Shown: positions 1 to 5,856, counted from the stretch's first letter. The stretch is 6,156 nt of DNA from an uncultured Clostridia bacterium (GCA_947176425.1 CAMWQV010000135.1:1-6156); one strand, 5' to 3'. The notes: generated by a model from the sequence alone, not told the origin. Program-made: numbers and translations.

Positions 1-2
1 CC

Positions 3-263
3 CGTACCAACCGCCGCTACACAGACGAGGAGGCGGTGATCCAAGCGGCAAAAGACGCCGGGTACACCGACATTTTCAGAAAGAGCCTTATTCCCATCAC
101 AGAGATGGAGAAGTTGATGTCCAAGAAGGAGTTCAACCGCATCCTCGGCGCTCTGGTGGAAAAGCCTCAGGGCCGTCCCACCCTCGTTCCCGTTACCGAT
201 AAGCGCCCCGCCCTGACCAAGACCGGCGTGGGCGAGGACTTCACCGAAATTAAGGAGGACTAA
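3..263 (+). CDS. DUF2800 family protein, C-terminal part (5' end outside window)
   Basis: The reading frame is open from the window edge to TAA at 261-263, giving the last 86 residues of a longer protein. They match the C-terminal end of the DUF2800 family as I know it: a YTDEEAV-like start, then GYTDIFRKSLIPITEMEKL, a K-rich helix, and a LVEKPQGRPTLVPVTDKRPA stretch. Family knowledge: DUF2800 proteins belong to the PD-(D/E)XK (RecB/Cas4-like) nuclease group and sit in phage replication or recombination modules just upstream of the DUF2815 single-strand-binding protein, as here. The nuclease core lies upstream of the window, so catalytic residues cannot be checked. A GTG at 36 is an internal valine codon, not a start. 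The next gene begins 3 nt after the stop, which indicates translational coupling. Family assignment is fairly secure; DNA-end processing is inferred. Confidence 0.85.
   Translation, partial: RTNRRYTDEEAVIQAAKDAGYTDIFRKSLIPITEMEKLMSKKEFNRILGALVEKPQGRPTLVPVTDKRPALTKTGVGEDFTEIKED
252..258 (+). promoter_or_regulatory. Ribosome binding site of the SSB gene
   Basis: AAGGAGG lies 8 nt before the ATG at 267 and inside the last codons of the upstream gene. This is a full-consensus Shine-Dalgarno site and fixes the start of the DUF2815 gene. Confidence 0.85.
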
Positions 264-266
264 TCC

Positions 267-815
267 ATGCCTACTCAGAAATCCAACACCAAGGTGGTCA
301 CCGGCATCGTCCGGCTGTCCTATGCCAACGTCTGGGAGCCTGCCTCCATCAACGGTAGCAACCCCAAGTACAGCGTGTCCCTCATCATCCCCAAGAGCGA
401 CACCAAGACCATCGCCGCCATCAACGCCGCCATGGACGCCGCCATCAAGGAGGGTGTGGCGAAGTTCGGCGGGAAGGTGCCGCCCAAGGGCGCTCTGAAG
501 CTCCCCCTCCGGGACGGCGACGCTGAGCGGGATGACGAGGCGTACAACGGTGCCTACTTCGTCAACGCCAACAGCACCACCGCGCCCCAGATCGTGGACA
601 AGGCCGTCCAGCCCATCCTGGATCGGGCCGAGGTCTACTCCGGCTGCTACGCCCGTGTGTCCATCAATTTCTACGCCTTCAACACCAACGGCAACAAGGG
701 CATCGCCTGCGGCCTGGGCAATATCCAGAAGGTCCGGGATGGTGAGCCGCTCAGTGGCCGCACCTCCGCTGCTGACGATTTCGCCACCGATCTGGATGAT
801 GACTTCCTCTCCTAA
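267..815 (+). CDS. DUF2815 / Enc34-type single-stranded DNA-binding protein
   Basis: The product has 182 residues, a full-length size for the DUF2815 family (renamed in Pfam after the phage Enc34 ssDNA-binding protein, an OB-fold). Visible family hallmarks are the N-terminal strand TGIVRLSYANVWEP (12-25), KYSVSLIIPK (34-43), the LRDGD segment (81-85), YFVNANS (97-103), VYSGCYARVSINFYAFN (123-139) and GIACGLGNIQKVRDGEPL (145-162). The last residues (about 169-182) are rich in aspartate, ADDFATDLDDDF, like the acidic tails many SSBs use to recruit partner proteins; that role here is inferred. It probably coats single-stranded DNA during element replication and recombination. It lies 3 nt after the DUF2800 gene and 63 nt before the polymerase gene, an order typical of Firmicute prophages. 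The start is fixed by the AAGGAGG site 8 nt upstream. Confidence 0.9.
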   Translation: MPTQKSNTKVVTGIVRLSYANVWEPASINGSNPKYSVSLIIPKSDTKTIAAINAAMDAAIKEGVAKFGGKVPPKGALKLPLRDGDAERDDEAYNGAYFVNANSTTAPQIVDKAVQPILDRAEVYSGCYARVSINFYAFNTNGNKGIACGLGNIQKVRDGEPLSGRTSAADDFATDLDDDFLS

Positions 816-822
816 GACCATG

Positions 823-865
823 TGCGCCGGGTGGCGGAGCTTCGGCTCCGCTGCCCTTTGGCGCA
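823..865 (+). other. UUCG-capped RNA hairpin between the SSB and polymerase genes
   Basis: Hand folding gives a nearly continuous stem. The outer stem pairs TGCGCC (823-828) with GGCGCA (860-865). Positions 829-833 pair with 852-856 (three G-C, two G-U). The inner stem pairs GCGGAGC (834-840) with GCTCCGC (845-851) and closes on the loop TTCG (841-844). That is 18 pairs with one 3-nt bulge (TTT, 857-859). The loop has the C(UUCG)G form, an exceptionally stable tetraloop. The hairpin fills most of the 63-nt gap and its 3' base abuts the polymerase Shine-Dalgarno site. No T-run follows on either strand, so it is not a standard intrinsic terminator. Possible roles are an mRNA processing or stability element, translational tuning of the polymerase, or a small mobile palindromic repeat. 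The structure is seen directly; its role is unknown. Confidence 0.8.
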
Positions 866-874
866 GGAAGGGGG
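866..874 (+). promoter_or_regulatory. Ribosome binding site of the polymerase gene
   Basis: GGAAGGGGG lies 4 nt before the ATG at 879 (its GGAAGG core 7 nt before) and directly after the hairpin. It supports ATG 879 over the upstream in-frame GTG at 822, which has no such site and would put the hairpin inside the coding sequence. Confidence 0.7.
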
Positions 875-878
875 CAGT

Positions 879-2813
879 ATGAAACATTTATCCATCGACA
901 TTGAGTCGTTTTCCTCTGCTCCGCTCAACAAATGCGGTGTGTATAAGTATGCGTCCTCGCCGGACTTTGAAATCCTGCTGTTCGGCTACTCGGCAGACGG
1001 CGGGCCTGTCCGGGTGGTGGACTTCACCGCTGGGGAGCAGCTCCCCACCGAGGTGCTGTCGGCTCTCACTGACCCCACCGTGACCAAGTGGGCTTTCAAC
1101 GCCCAATTCGAGCGTGTGTGCCTGTCCCGCTGGCTGGGGATGCCCGTGGGCGAGTATCTGGAGCCGGACTCCTGGCGCTGCACGATGGTGTGGTCGGCGA
1201 CCCTGGGCCTCCCCCTTTCGCTGGAGGGTGTGGGCGCTGTGCTGGGGCTGGAGAAACAGAAGTTGAAGGAGGGCAAAGACCTCATCCGTTATTTCTGCAC
1301 ACCCGCCAAGGACCGGGACGGCAAACCCTATCGCCATTACCCGGAGGACGCCCCGGAGAAATGGGAACGGTTCAAAGCCTACAACCTCCGGGATGTGGAA
1401 ACGGAGATGTCCATCCAGCAGAAACTGTCCCGGTTCCCGGTGCCGGAGGCCATTTGGGACGAGTACCATCTTGACCAGGAGATCAACGACCGGGGCATCA
1501 CTGTGGATATGGAGCTGGTGCGTCAGGCCATCAGCATGGATGCCCGCTCCAAGGAAAAGCTGACTGCCCGGATGCGGCGGCTGACCGATCTGGAAAACCC
1601 CAACTCTGTCCAGCAGATGAAACAGTGGCTGGCGGATCACGGGCTGGAGATGGACAGCCTCGGCAAAAAGGAGGTCGCCGCGCTGCTGAAAACTGCTCCC
1701 GCTCCGCTCTCGGAGGTGCTGCTCCTGCGGCAGCAGTTAGCCAAATCCAGTGTGAAGAAATACACGGCGATGGCAACGGCGGTCTGCCCGGACGGGCGGG
1801 CCAGAGGGATGTTCCAGTTTTATGGTGCCAACCGCACCGGGCGGTGGGCTGGGCGCATCATCCAATTACAAAACCTCCCCCAGAACCACCTCTCCGATCT
1901 GGTAGCGGCCCGCTCGGTGGTACACTCCGGCGATTTCGAGGCTGTGGAGATGCTCTACGAGGATGTGCCAGATACCCTGTCCCAGCTCATCCGCACCGCC
2001 TTTGTGCCGCAGAACGGCAGGAAGTTCATCGTGTCCGACTTCTCCGCAATCGAGGCGCGTGTCATCGCCTGGTTCGCCGGGGAGCAATGGCGGCAGGAGG
2101 TGTTTGCCCAGGGCGGCGACATTTACTGTGCCTCCGCCTCCCAGATGTTCCATGTCCCTGTGGAGAAACACGGCCAGAACGCCCATCTGCGGCAGAAAGG
2201 CAAAATCGCGGAGCTGGCCTTGGGCTACGGCGGTTCGGTGGGCGCTCTGAAATCAATGGGCGCTTTGGAGATGGGTGTGCCGGAAGATGAGCTGAAACCG
2301 CTGGTGGATGCTTGGCGCGCCTCCAACCCCCGTATCGTCCAGTTCTGGTGGGATGTAGACCGGGAGGTCAAGCGGTGCGTGAAAGAGCGGTGTGCCACAG
2401 AGACACACGGCCTCCGCTTTACCTACCAGAGCGGATTCCTGTTTATCACCCTCCCCTCTGGCAGACGGCTGGCCTATGTGAAGCCGAAGATCGGTGAGAA
2501 CCGCTTCGGCGGCGAGTCCGTCACCTATGAGGGTGTGGGCGGCACGAAGAAGTGGGAGCGGCTGGAGAGCTACGGGCCAAAATTCGTGGAAAACATCGTC
2601 CAAGCCACCGCCAGAGACCTCCTCATGTACGCCATGCAGACGCTGCGGTGCTGCTCCATCGTGGCCCATGTCCATGACGAGCTAATTATCGAGTGCGACC
2701 GCAGGGTTTCCCTCGCCGCTGTGTGTGAGCAGATGGGCAGGACGCCGCCTTGGGCCAAGGGCCTGCTCCTGCGGGCGGACGGTTACGAGTGCGATTTTTA
2801 CAAGAAAGACTGA
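879..2813 (+). CDS. Phage-type family A DNA polymerase with 3'-5' exonuclease domain
   Basis: The 644-residue product is a replicative DNA polymerase related to polymerase I but lacking the 5'-3' exonuclease domain, as is normal for phage enzymes. The N-terminal proofreading domain (about 1-190) shows ExoI D7-I-E9, ExoII N74-AQF-E78 and ExoIII Y168xxxD172. Residues 195-370 form the thumb and linker region. The palm and fingers carry motif A (SDFSAIEAR, D387, E392, R394), motif B (R438, K442, Y450-G451), the helix ENIVQATARDLL (571-582) and motif C (VHDE, 598-601, catalytic D600). All core polymerase motifs are intact, so it should be active. Two substitutions stand out: Glu for Asp at the end of ExoII, and Leu446 where E. 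coli Pol I has Phe762. ATG 879 was chosen because the protein then opens with the family-typical MKHLSIDIES and has a Shine-Dalgarno site. The next gene starts 9 nt after the stop, so co-transcription is likely. Confidence 0.95.
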   Translation: MKHLSIDIESFSSAPLNKCGVYKYASSPDFEILLFGYSADGGPVRVVDFTAGEQLPTEVLSALTDPTVTKWAFNAQFERVCLSRWLGMPVGEYLEPDSWRCTMVWSATLGLPLSLEGVGAVLGLEKQKLKEGKDLIRYFCTPAKDRDGKPYRHYPEDAPEKWERFKAYNLRDVETEMSIQQKLSRFPVPEAIWDEYHLDQEINDRGITVDMELVRQAISMDARSKEKLTARMRRLTDLENPNSVQQMKQWLADHGLEMDSLGKKEVAALLKTAPAPLSEVLLLRQQLAKSSVKKYTAMATAVCPDGRARGMFQFYGANRTGRWAGRIIQLQNLPQNHLSDLVAARSVVHSGDFEAVEMLYEDVPDTLSQLIRTAFVPQNGRKFIVSDFSAIEARVIAWFAGEQWRQEVFAQGGDIYCASASQMFHVPVEKHGQNAHLRQKGKIAELALGYGGSVGALKSMGALEMGVPEDELKPLVDAWRASNPRIVQFWWDVDREVKRCVKERCATETHGLRFTYQSGFLFITLPSGRRLAYVKPKIGENRFGGESVTYEGVGGTKKWERLESYGPKFVENIVQATARDLLMYAMQTLRCCSIVAHVHDELIIECDRRVSLAAVCEQMGRTPPWAKGLLLRADGYECDFYKKD

Positions 2814-2822
2814 GGTTTGACC

Positions 2823-3251
2823 ATGAGTGTAAATAAACGCAATTCCGAGGGCTACTACGACCCCACCGCATACGAAGCCCTCGCCAAGATCGAGCGGGAG
2901 GCCAAGGCTCATGCCTTCCGGCCTATGGTGTACATCTGTTCCCCGCTCTCTGGGAATATCACCGACAACCAGAGGAATGCCCGCCGCTACTGCCGGTTCG
3001 CCGTAGACAGCGGATGTATCCCACTGGCCCCGCACCTCTACTTCCCGCAGTTCATGGATGACGGCAATGGGGCCGAGCGGAACCTTGCCCTGTTCATGGA
3101 CATCGTGCTGCTCTCCAAATGCGACCAGATGTGGGTGTTCGGTGACCGCATTTCCAAGGGCATGAGCATTGAGATCGAGAAGGCCAAGCGTAAGGGCCAG
3201 TCCATCCGCTGGTTCACCAACGACTGCAAGGAGGTTTTTGACCATGCGTGA
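2823..3251 (+). CDS. DUF4406-type protein, nucleoside 2-deoxyribosyltransferase-like
   Basis: The product has 142 residues and an N-terminal helical lead (1-33) followed by a compact alpha/beta domain. Recognisable elements are a first strand with YICSPLSG (37-44), the segment NQRNARRYCRFA (49-60), APHLYFPQFMDD (69-80), D93 and D101, the strand MWVFGDR (103-109) and SKGMSIEIEKA (111-121). This resembles DUF4406/DUF7768-like proteins in phage replication regions, which look distantly related to nucleoside 2-deoxyribosyltransferases. In that comparison the first-strand loop binds the nucleotide and E117 in GMSIEI would sit near the catalytic glutamate. That correspondence is inference, and no enzyme activity is established. 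An upstream TTG (2817) is in frame, but ATG 2823 with GAGG at 2812-2815, inside the polymerase stop codon, is the better start. The 3' end overlaps the VapE gene by 8 nt, so translation is probably coupled. Confidence 0.8.
   Translation: MSVNKRNSEGYYDPTAYEALAKIEREAKAHAFRPMVYICSPLSGNITDNQRNARRYCRFAVDSGCIPLAPHLYFPQFMDDGNGAERNLALFMDIVLLSKCDQMWVFGDRISKGMSIEIEKAKRKGQSIRWFTNDCKEVFDHA
3228..3234 (+). promoter_or_regulatory. Ribosome binding site deciding the VapE start
   Basis: AAGGAGG lies 9 nt before ATG 3244 and inside the end of the upstream gene. The same frame is open further upstream (ATG 3169), but that would add 25 arginine- and serine-rich residues that look like out-of-frame translation of the DUF4406 gene. 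ATG 3244 is therefore preferred. Confidence 0.85.
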
Positions 3252-5604
3252 TCTGCCGATTGCCTATGGCAATAGTTGTTATGCCAAAATCTGGTCGAAC
3301 AAGACCATCCGCTTTGATGCTCTGTGCGACCGTCTTTCCACCACCATCCGCACCTCCGAAACGGCGGAGGAGTACCCCAAGCTGGTGAAGGCCGACCGGG
3401 ACCGGGCCAAGGACAAGGGCGGCTTTGTGGGAGGCCAACTCCGAGACAACCGCCGCAAGCGGGAGAATGTGGCCTGCCGCTCCATGCTGACCGAGGACGT
3501 GGACCATGCCGCCGCCGATTTTATCCAGCGGTTCTCCGATGAGTGCCGCTATGCCGCCTGCCTCTACACCACTCACGGCCACACGCCGGAGGCTCCCAGG
3601 GCGCGTCTCGTGGTACCGTTGACCCGCGATGTGACACCGGAGGAATACACCGCCATCGCCCGGTACTTTGCGGAAGAGTGGGGCATCGACCAGTTTGACG
3701 AGTGCAGCTACCGTCCCCACCAGCTCATGTACTGGCCCACCACCCCATCCAACGGTGAGTACATCTTCCGCCGTATAGACGGCGAATGGCTGGACCCGGA
3801 CGCATATCTGGCGGCGCATCCGAACTGGAAAGACTGCTCCCTGCTGCCCACCTCCTCCCGTGAGAGTACCGTCCGCAGCCAGACCGCCGCCAAGCAGGAG
3901 GACCCGCTGGAAAAGGAGGGTGTGGTCGGTGCGTTCTGCCGCGCCTATCCCATTGAGGAGGCCATTGACCGTTTCCTGTCCGACATCTACGAACCGTCTG
4001 AGGCGGAGGGCCGCTACGACTATATCCCCGCCGACTCCTCTGCTGGTGTAGTGATCTATGACGGCAAATTCGCATACAGCCACCACGCTACCGACCCGGC
4101 CTGCGGGATGCTGCTGAACGCCTTTGATCTGGTGCGGCTCCATCTGTTCGGCGGCATGGATGACCGAAGTGCGCCGGATACCGCTCCGGGCAAGCTGCCC
4201 TCCTTCAAGGCTATGACCGACCTTGCCCTCAAGGACGAGCGGGTCAAGGCTGTGTTCGCCCAGGAGCGGATGGCCCAGGCTGCGGAGGAGTTTGACGAAG
4301 ATAAATGGCAGGCTCGGCTGGAGCTGGACAAAGCTGGAAATGTTAAGAATACTCTTCGCAACCTCACTCTCATTCTGGAGAACGACCCCAATCTGAAACC
4401 GCTGGTATTCAACCAGCTTCTGGACGGCATGGAGATCAAAGGCGATGTGCCGTGGAAACACCCCTCCAAGTTCTGGCGGGATGCCGATGACGCCCAGCTT
4501 ATCAGCTATGTGGATACCCACTACGGCACCTTTTCGGCCCGGAACTATGACATTGCTGTGACCAAGGTGTCGGATGACCGCTCCTACCACCCTATCCGAG
4601 AGTTCATCGCCAACCTTCCCGCCTGGGACGGCCTGGAGCGGGTGGACACCCTGCTCATCGACTACCTCGCCGCCGAGGATACGCCCTATGTGCGGGCGGT
4701 CACCCGGAAAACCCTCTGCGCCGCCATCAAGCGTGTGCTGGCCCCTGGCAGCAAGTTCGACTCCATGCTGGTGCTGAACGGCCCCCAGGGTGTGGGCAAA
4801 AGCACTCTCATTGCAAAGCTGGCCGGAGAATGGTTCTCCGACAGCCTTAATCTAAGTGACACCAAGGATAAGACCGCCGCCGAGAAATTGCAGGGTTATT
4901 GGATTCTGGAGATCGGCGAACTGGCCGGTCTGCGGAAAGCCGAGGTGGAAACACTGCGCTCCTTCCTCTCCCGGCAGAACGACATTTACCGCGCCGCCTT
5001 CGGCAAGCGGGCCACGCCCCATCTGCGTCAGTGTGTGTTCTTTGGCACCACCAACGCCGAGTCTGGCTACCTCCGGGACACCACGGGCAACCGCCGCTTC
5101 TGGCCCGTCAAGACCCCCGGCGGCGGTGCAAAGCACTCCTGGGAGCTGACCGAGGAGGATATCCGCCAGATTTGGGCGGAGGTGCTGGTGTATGTGGAGC
5201 GGGGCGAGAAGCTCTATCTGGACGCCAGCATGGAAACTCTTGCCAAAGTGGAGCAGCGGGAGGCAATGGAGTCTGACGAGCGGGAGGGCCTGGTGCGGCT
5301 GTATCTGGATACCCTTCTGCCGGAAGATTGGAGCGGCATGGACATTTTTGAGCGCCGCAACTTCCTCCACGGCAGTGACTTCGGCCCCGCCCAGCGCCAG
5401 GGAACCGTCAAGCGCACTTCCGTCTCCAGCATGGAGATTTGGTGTGAGTGCTTTGGCAAGGACCGCTCCAACCTGCGCCGCTCCGACAGCAACGAAATCA
5501 CCAGCATCCTCAAGCGGATCGGCTGGCAGCGGACAGAGAGCAAGGTGCGCATCCCCTTCTACGGGCCGCAGTATATTTTTGTTCCCAAGGAGTGTTCCGG
5601 GTGA
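3244..5604 (+). CDS. VapE-type primase-helicase (PrimPol-like domain plus P-loop helicase)
   Basis: The 786-residue product is a two-part replication protein of the virulence-associated E (VapE) family. The N-terminal region (about 1-195) resembles archaeo-eukaryotic primases. A metal-binding D85-V-D87 follows hydrophobic residues, THGH (110-113) precedes R119 and R121 in a PRARLVVPL strand, and D149/D152 precede LMYWPTT (161-167). A middle region (about 220-305) contains GVVGAFCRAY and the family-typical YSHHATDPA. The C-terminal VapE helicase domain (about 440-660) has Walker A GPQGVGKS (513-520, K519), a Walker-B-like ILEIGEL (554-560, E556 and E559), sensor-1-like FFGTTN (599-604, N604) and an arginine-finger candidate GNRRFWPV (615-622). 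It probably primes and unwinds DNA, and may recognise the origin. The end YGPQYIFV looks like a normal family C-terminus. The gene overlaps the previous one by 8 nt and is followed by the repeat-rich gap. The family and P-loop are clear; the primase call rests on motif resemblance. Confidence 0.92.
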   Translation: MRDLPIAYGNSCYAKIWSNKTIRFDALCDRLSTTIRTSETAEEYPKLVKADRDRAKDKGGFVGGQLRDNRRKRENVACRSMLTEDVDHAAADFIQRFSDECRYAACLYTTHGHTPEAPRARLVVPLTRDVTPEEYTAIARYFAEEWGIDQFDECSYRPHQLMYWPTTPSNGEYIFRRIDGEWLDPDAYLAAHPNWKDCSLLPTSSRESTVRSQTAAKQEDPLEKEGVVGAFCRAYPIEEAIDRFLSDIYEPSEAEGRYDYIPADSSAGVVIYDGKFAYSHHATDPACGMLLNAFDLVRLHLFGGMDDRSAPDTAPGKLPSFKAMTDLALKDERVKAVFAQERMAQAAEEFDEDKWQARLELDKAGNVKNTLRNLTLILENDPNLKPLVFNQLLDGMEIKGDVPWKHPSKFWRDADDAQLISYVDTHYGTFSARNYDIAVTKVSDDRSYHPIREFIANLPAWDGLERVDTLLIDYLAAEDTPYVRAVTRKTLCAAIKRVLAPGSKFDSMLVLNGPQGVGKSTLIAKLAGEWFSDSLNLSDTKDKTAAEKLQGYWILEIGELAGLRKAEVETLRSFLSRQNDIYRAAFGKRATPHLRQCVFFGTTNAESGYLRDTTGNRRFWPVKTPGGGAKHSWELTEEDIRQIWAEVLVYVERGEKLYLDASMETLAKVEQREAMESDEREGLVRLYLDTLLPEDWSGMDIFERRNFLHGSDFGPAQRQGTVKRTSVSSMEIWCECFGKDRSNLRRSDSNEITSILKRIGWQRTESKVRIPFYGPQYIFVPKECSG

Positions 5605-5627
5605 AAAAACTATTCTGTGCCGAAGTT

Positions 5628-5641
5628 GGGAACAAGTTCCC
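5628..5641. repeat. Perfect 14-bp palindrome GGGAACAAGTTCCC
   Basis: GGGAAC (5628-5633) and GTTCCC (5636-5641) are exact inverted copies separated by AA, 23 nt after the VapE stop. It looks like a binding site for a dimeric protein. The half-site is the same GGGAAC found singly nearby. It is not the Bacillus-type LexA box, which needs GAAC and GTTC separated by four bases; here the separation is two. No T-run follows, so it is not a terminator. Confidence 0.75.
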
Positions 5642-5690
5642 AGGGGGAAGTCCCGCCATTGGAACACCTACTGGAACATCTCATGGGAAC

Positions 5691-5700
5691 GGGCGCGCCC
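5691..5700. repeat. 10-bp palindrome GGGCGCGCCC
   Basis: This perfect GC-only palindrome follows the third tandem GGAAC unit. Flanking ATGGG (5683-5687) can also pair with CCCAT (5700-5704), so the region could extrude as a larger stem. It may be chance in a GC-rich genome. Confidence 0.45.
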
Positions 5701-5743
5701 CCATAAGTTGCAAGGTTTGTCGGCGGTTCTGTTCCCATGTTCC

Positions 5744-5779
5744 TAACTTTCCTTATACATCGAAATATATAAAAAATAT
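5744..5779. other. A/T-rich tract, possible DNA unwinding element
   Basis: Thirty of these 36 bases are A or T, including an uninterrupted run from 5763 to 5779. The surrounding genes are strongly GC-rich. It lies directly after the paired GTTCC repeats. Position and composition suit an origin melting site. It could instead be the A/T-rich core of a promoter for the VRR-NUC gene, although no good -35 box sits at the right distance from TATAAA (5768-5773). Confidence 0.5.
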
Positions 5780-5788
5780 GGCAGTCAC

Positions 5789-5815
5789 ACACGCAAAACA
5801 CGCCTATACGCGTGT
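5789..5815. repeat. ACACGC direct and inverted repeats
   Basis: ACACGC occurs at 5789-5794 and 5798-5803, and its reverse complement GCGTGT at 5810-5815. The second copy and the inverted copy can form a 6-bp stem with a 6-nt loop (CTATAC). The group lies between the A/T-rich tract and the VRR-NUC ribosome binding site. It could be an operator, part of an origin, or a weak RNA hairpin. No T-run follows directly, though TTTTT occurs at 5823-5827. Confidence 0.5.
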
Positions 5816-5843
5816 AAAGGGATTTTTCTGTTCTTGGAACACT

Positions 5844-5850
5844 GGAGGTG
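5844..5850 (+). promoter_or_regulatory. Ribosome binding site of the VRR-NUC gene
   Basis: GGAGGTG lies 6 nt before ATG 5857. The in-frame GTG at 5848 falls inside this site, so ATG 5857 is the start. Confidence 0.85.
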
Positions 5851-5856
5851 ACCGCT

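Larger units (their letters stand above)
5581..5840. repeat. Cluster of GGAAC/GTTCC repeats, candidate iterons
   Basis: GGAAC occurs on the + strand at 5629, 5661, 5673, 5686 and 5836. Its complement GTTCC occurs at 5581, 5594, 5636, 5731 and 5739. That is ten copies in 260 bp, about 0.5 being expected by chance. By eye I found only about eight in the preceding 5.58 kb. Several extend to a TGGAACA or TGGGAACA core. The copies at 5661, 5673 and 5686 are tandem, with 12- and 13-nt spacing, and the first two 12-nt units match at nine positions. Two copies form a palindrome, and two on the other strand lie 8 nt apart. Repeats next to a primase-helicase gene and an A/T-rich tract resemble phage or plasmid origins. 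Operators for a regulator, or leftover coding repeats, are the alternatives. Confidence 0.7.
5605..5856. other. 252-nt non-coding gap, possible replication origin
   Basis: This gap breaks an otherwise tightly packed operon. From 5' to 3' it holds a 14-bp palindrome (5628-5641), three tandem GGAAC units (5661-5690), a GC-only palindrome (5691-5700), two GTTCC units (5731-5743), an A/T-rich tract (5744-5779), ACACGC repeats (5789-5815) and a last GGAAC (5836-5840). I found no convincing -35/-10 promoter pair at normal spacing and no stem followed by a T-run. Open frames across the gap show no family features. The combination of direct repeats and an A/T-rich tract is the classic layout of an iteron origin, but no initiator-binding evidence can come from sequence alone. 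Confidence 0.5.

Noticed and set aside
823..865. The UUCG hairpin as an intrinsic transcription terminator
   Set aside because: No T-run follows the stem on either strand, and the downstream gene belongs to the same functional module.
888..1640. 250-residue open frame on the minus strand inside the polymerase gene
   Set aside because: The opposite strand encodes intact exonuclease motifs. The antisense product is rich in His, Pro and Gly with no recognisable domain.
3214..4590. 458-residue open frame on the minus strand
   Set aside because: It lies antisense to VapE, shows no family motif, and is explained by the GC-rich third positions of the real gene. No ribosome binding site or gene neighbour supports it.
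5628..5641. LexA/DinR SOS box
   Set aside because: Bacillus-type boxes need GAAC and GTTC separated by four bases. Here they are two apart, and the other copies do not form the pattern.
4852..5667. 271-residue minus-strand frame over the VapE 3' end and the gap
   Set aside because: It is a shadow of the P-loop helicase region, with no motif and no partner gene on that strand.
5744..5815. Sigma-70 promoter for the VRR-NUC gene
   Set aside because: TATAAA at 5768 has no acceptable -35 box 16 to 18 bp upstream; the sequence at that distance is AACTTT. A promoter may exist but cannot be supported.
5581..5840. CRISPR array
   Set aside because: The repeated unit is only 5 to 8 bases, unevenly spaced and on both strands, with no cas genes nearby.
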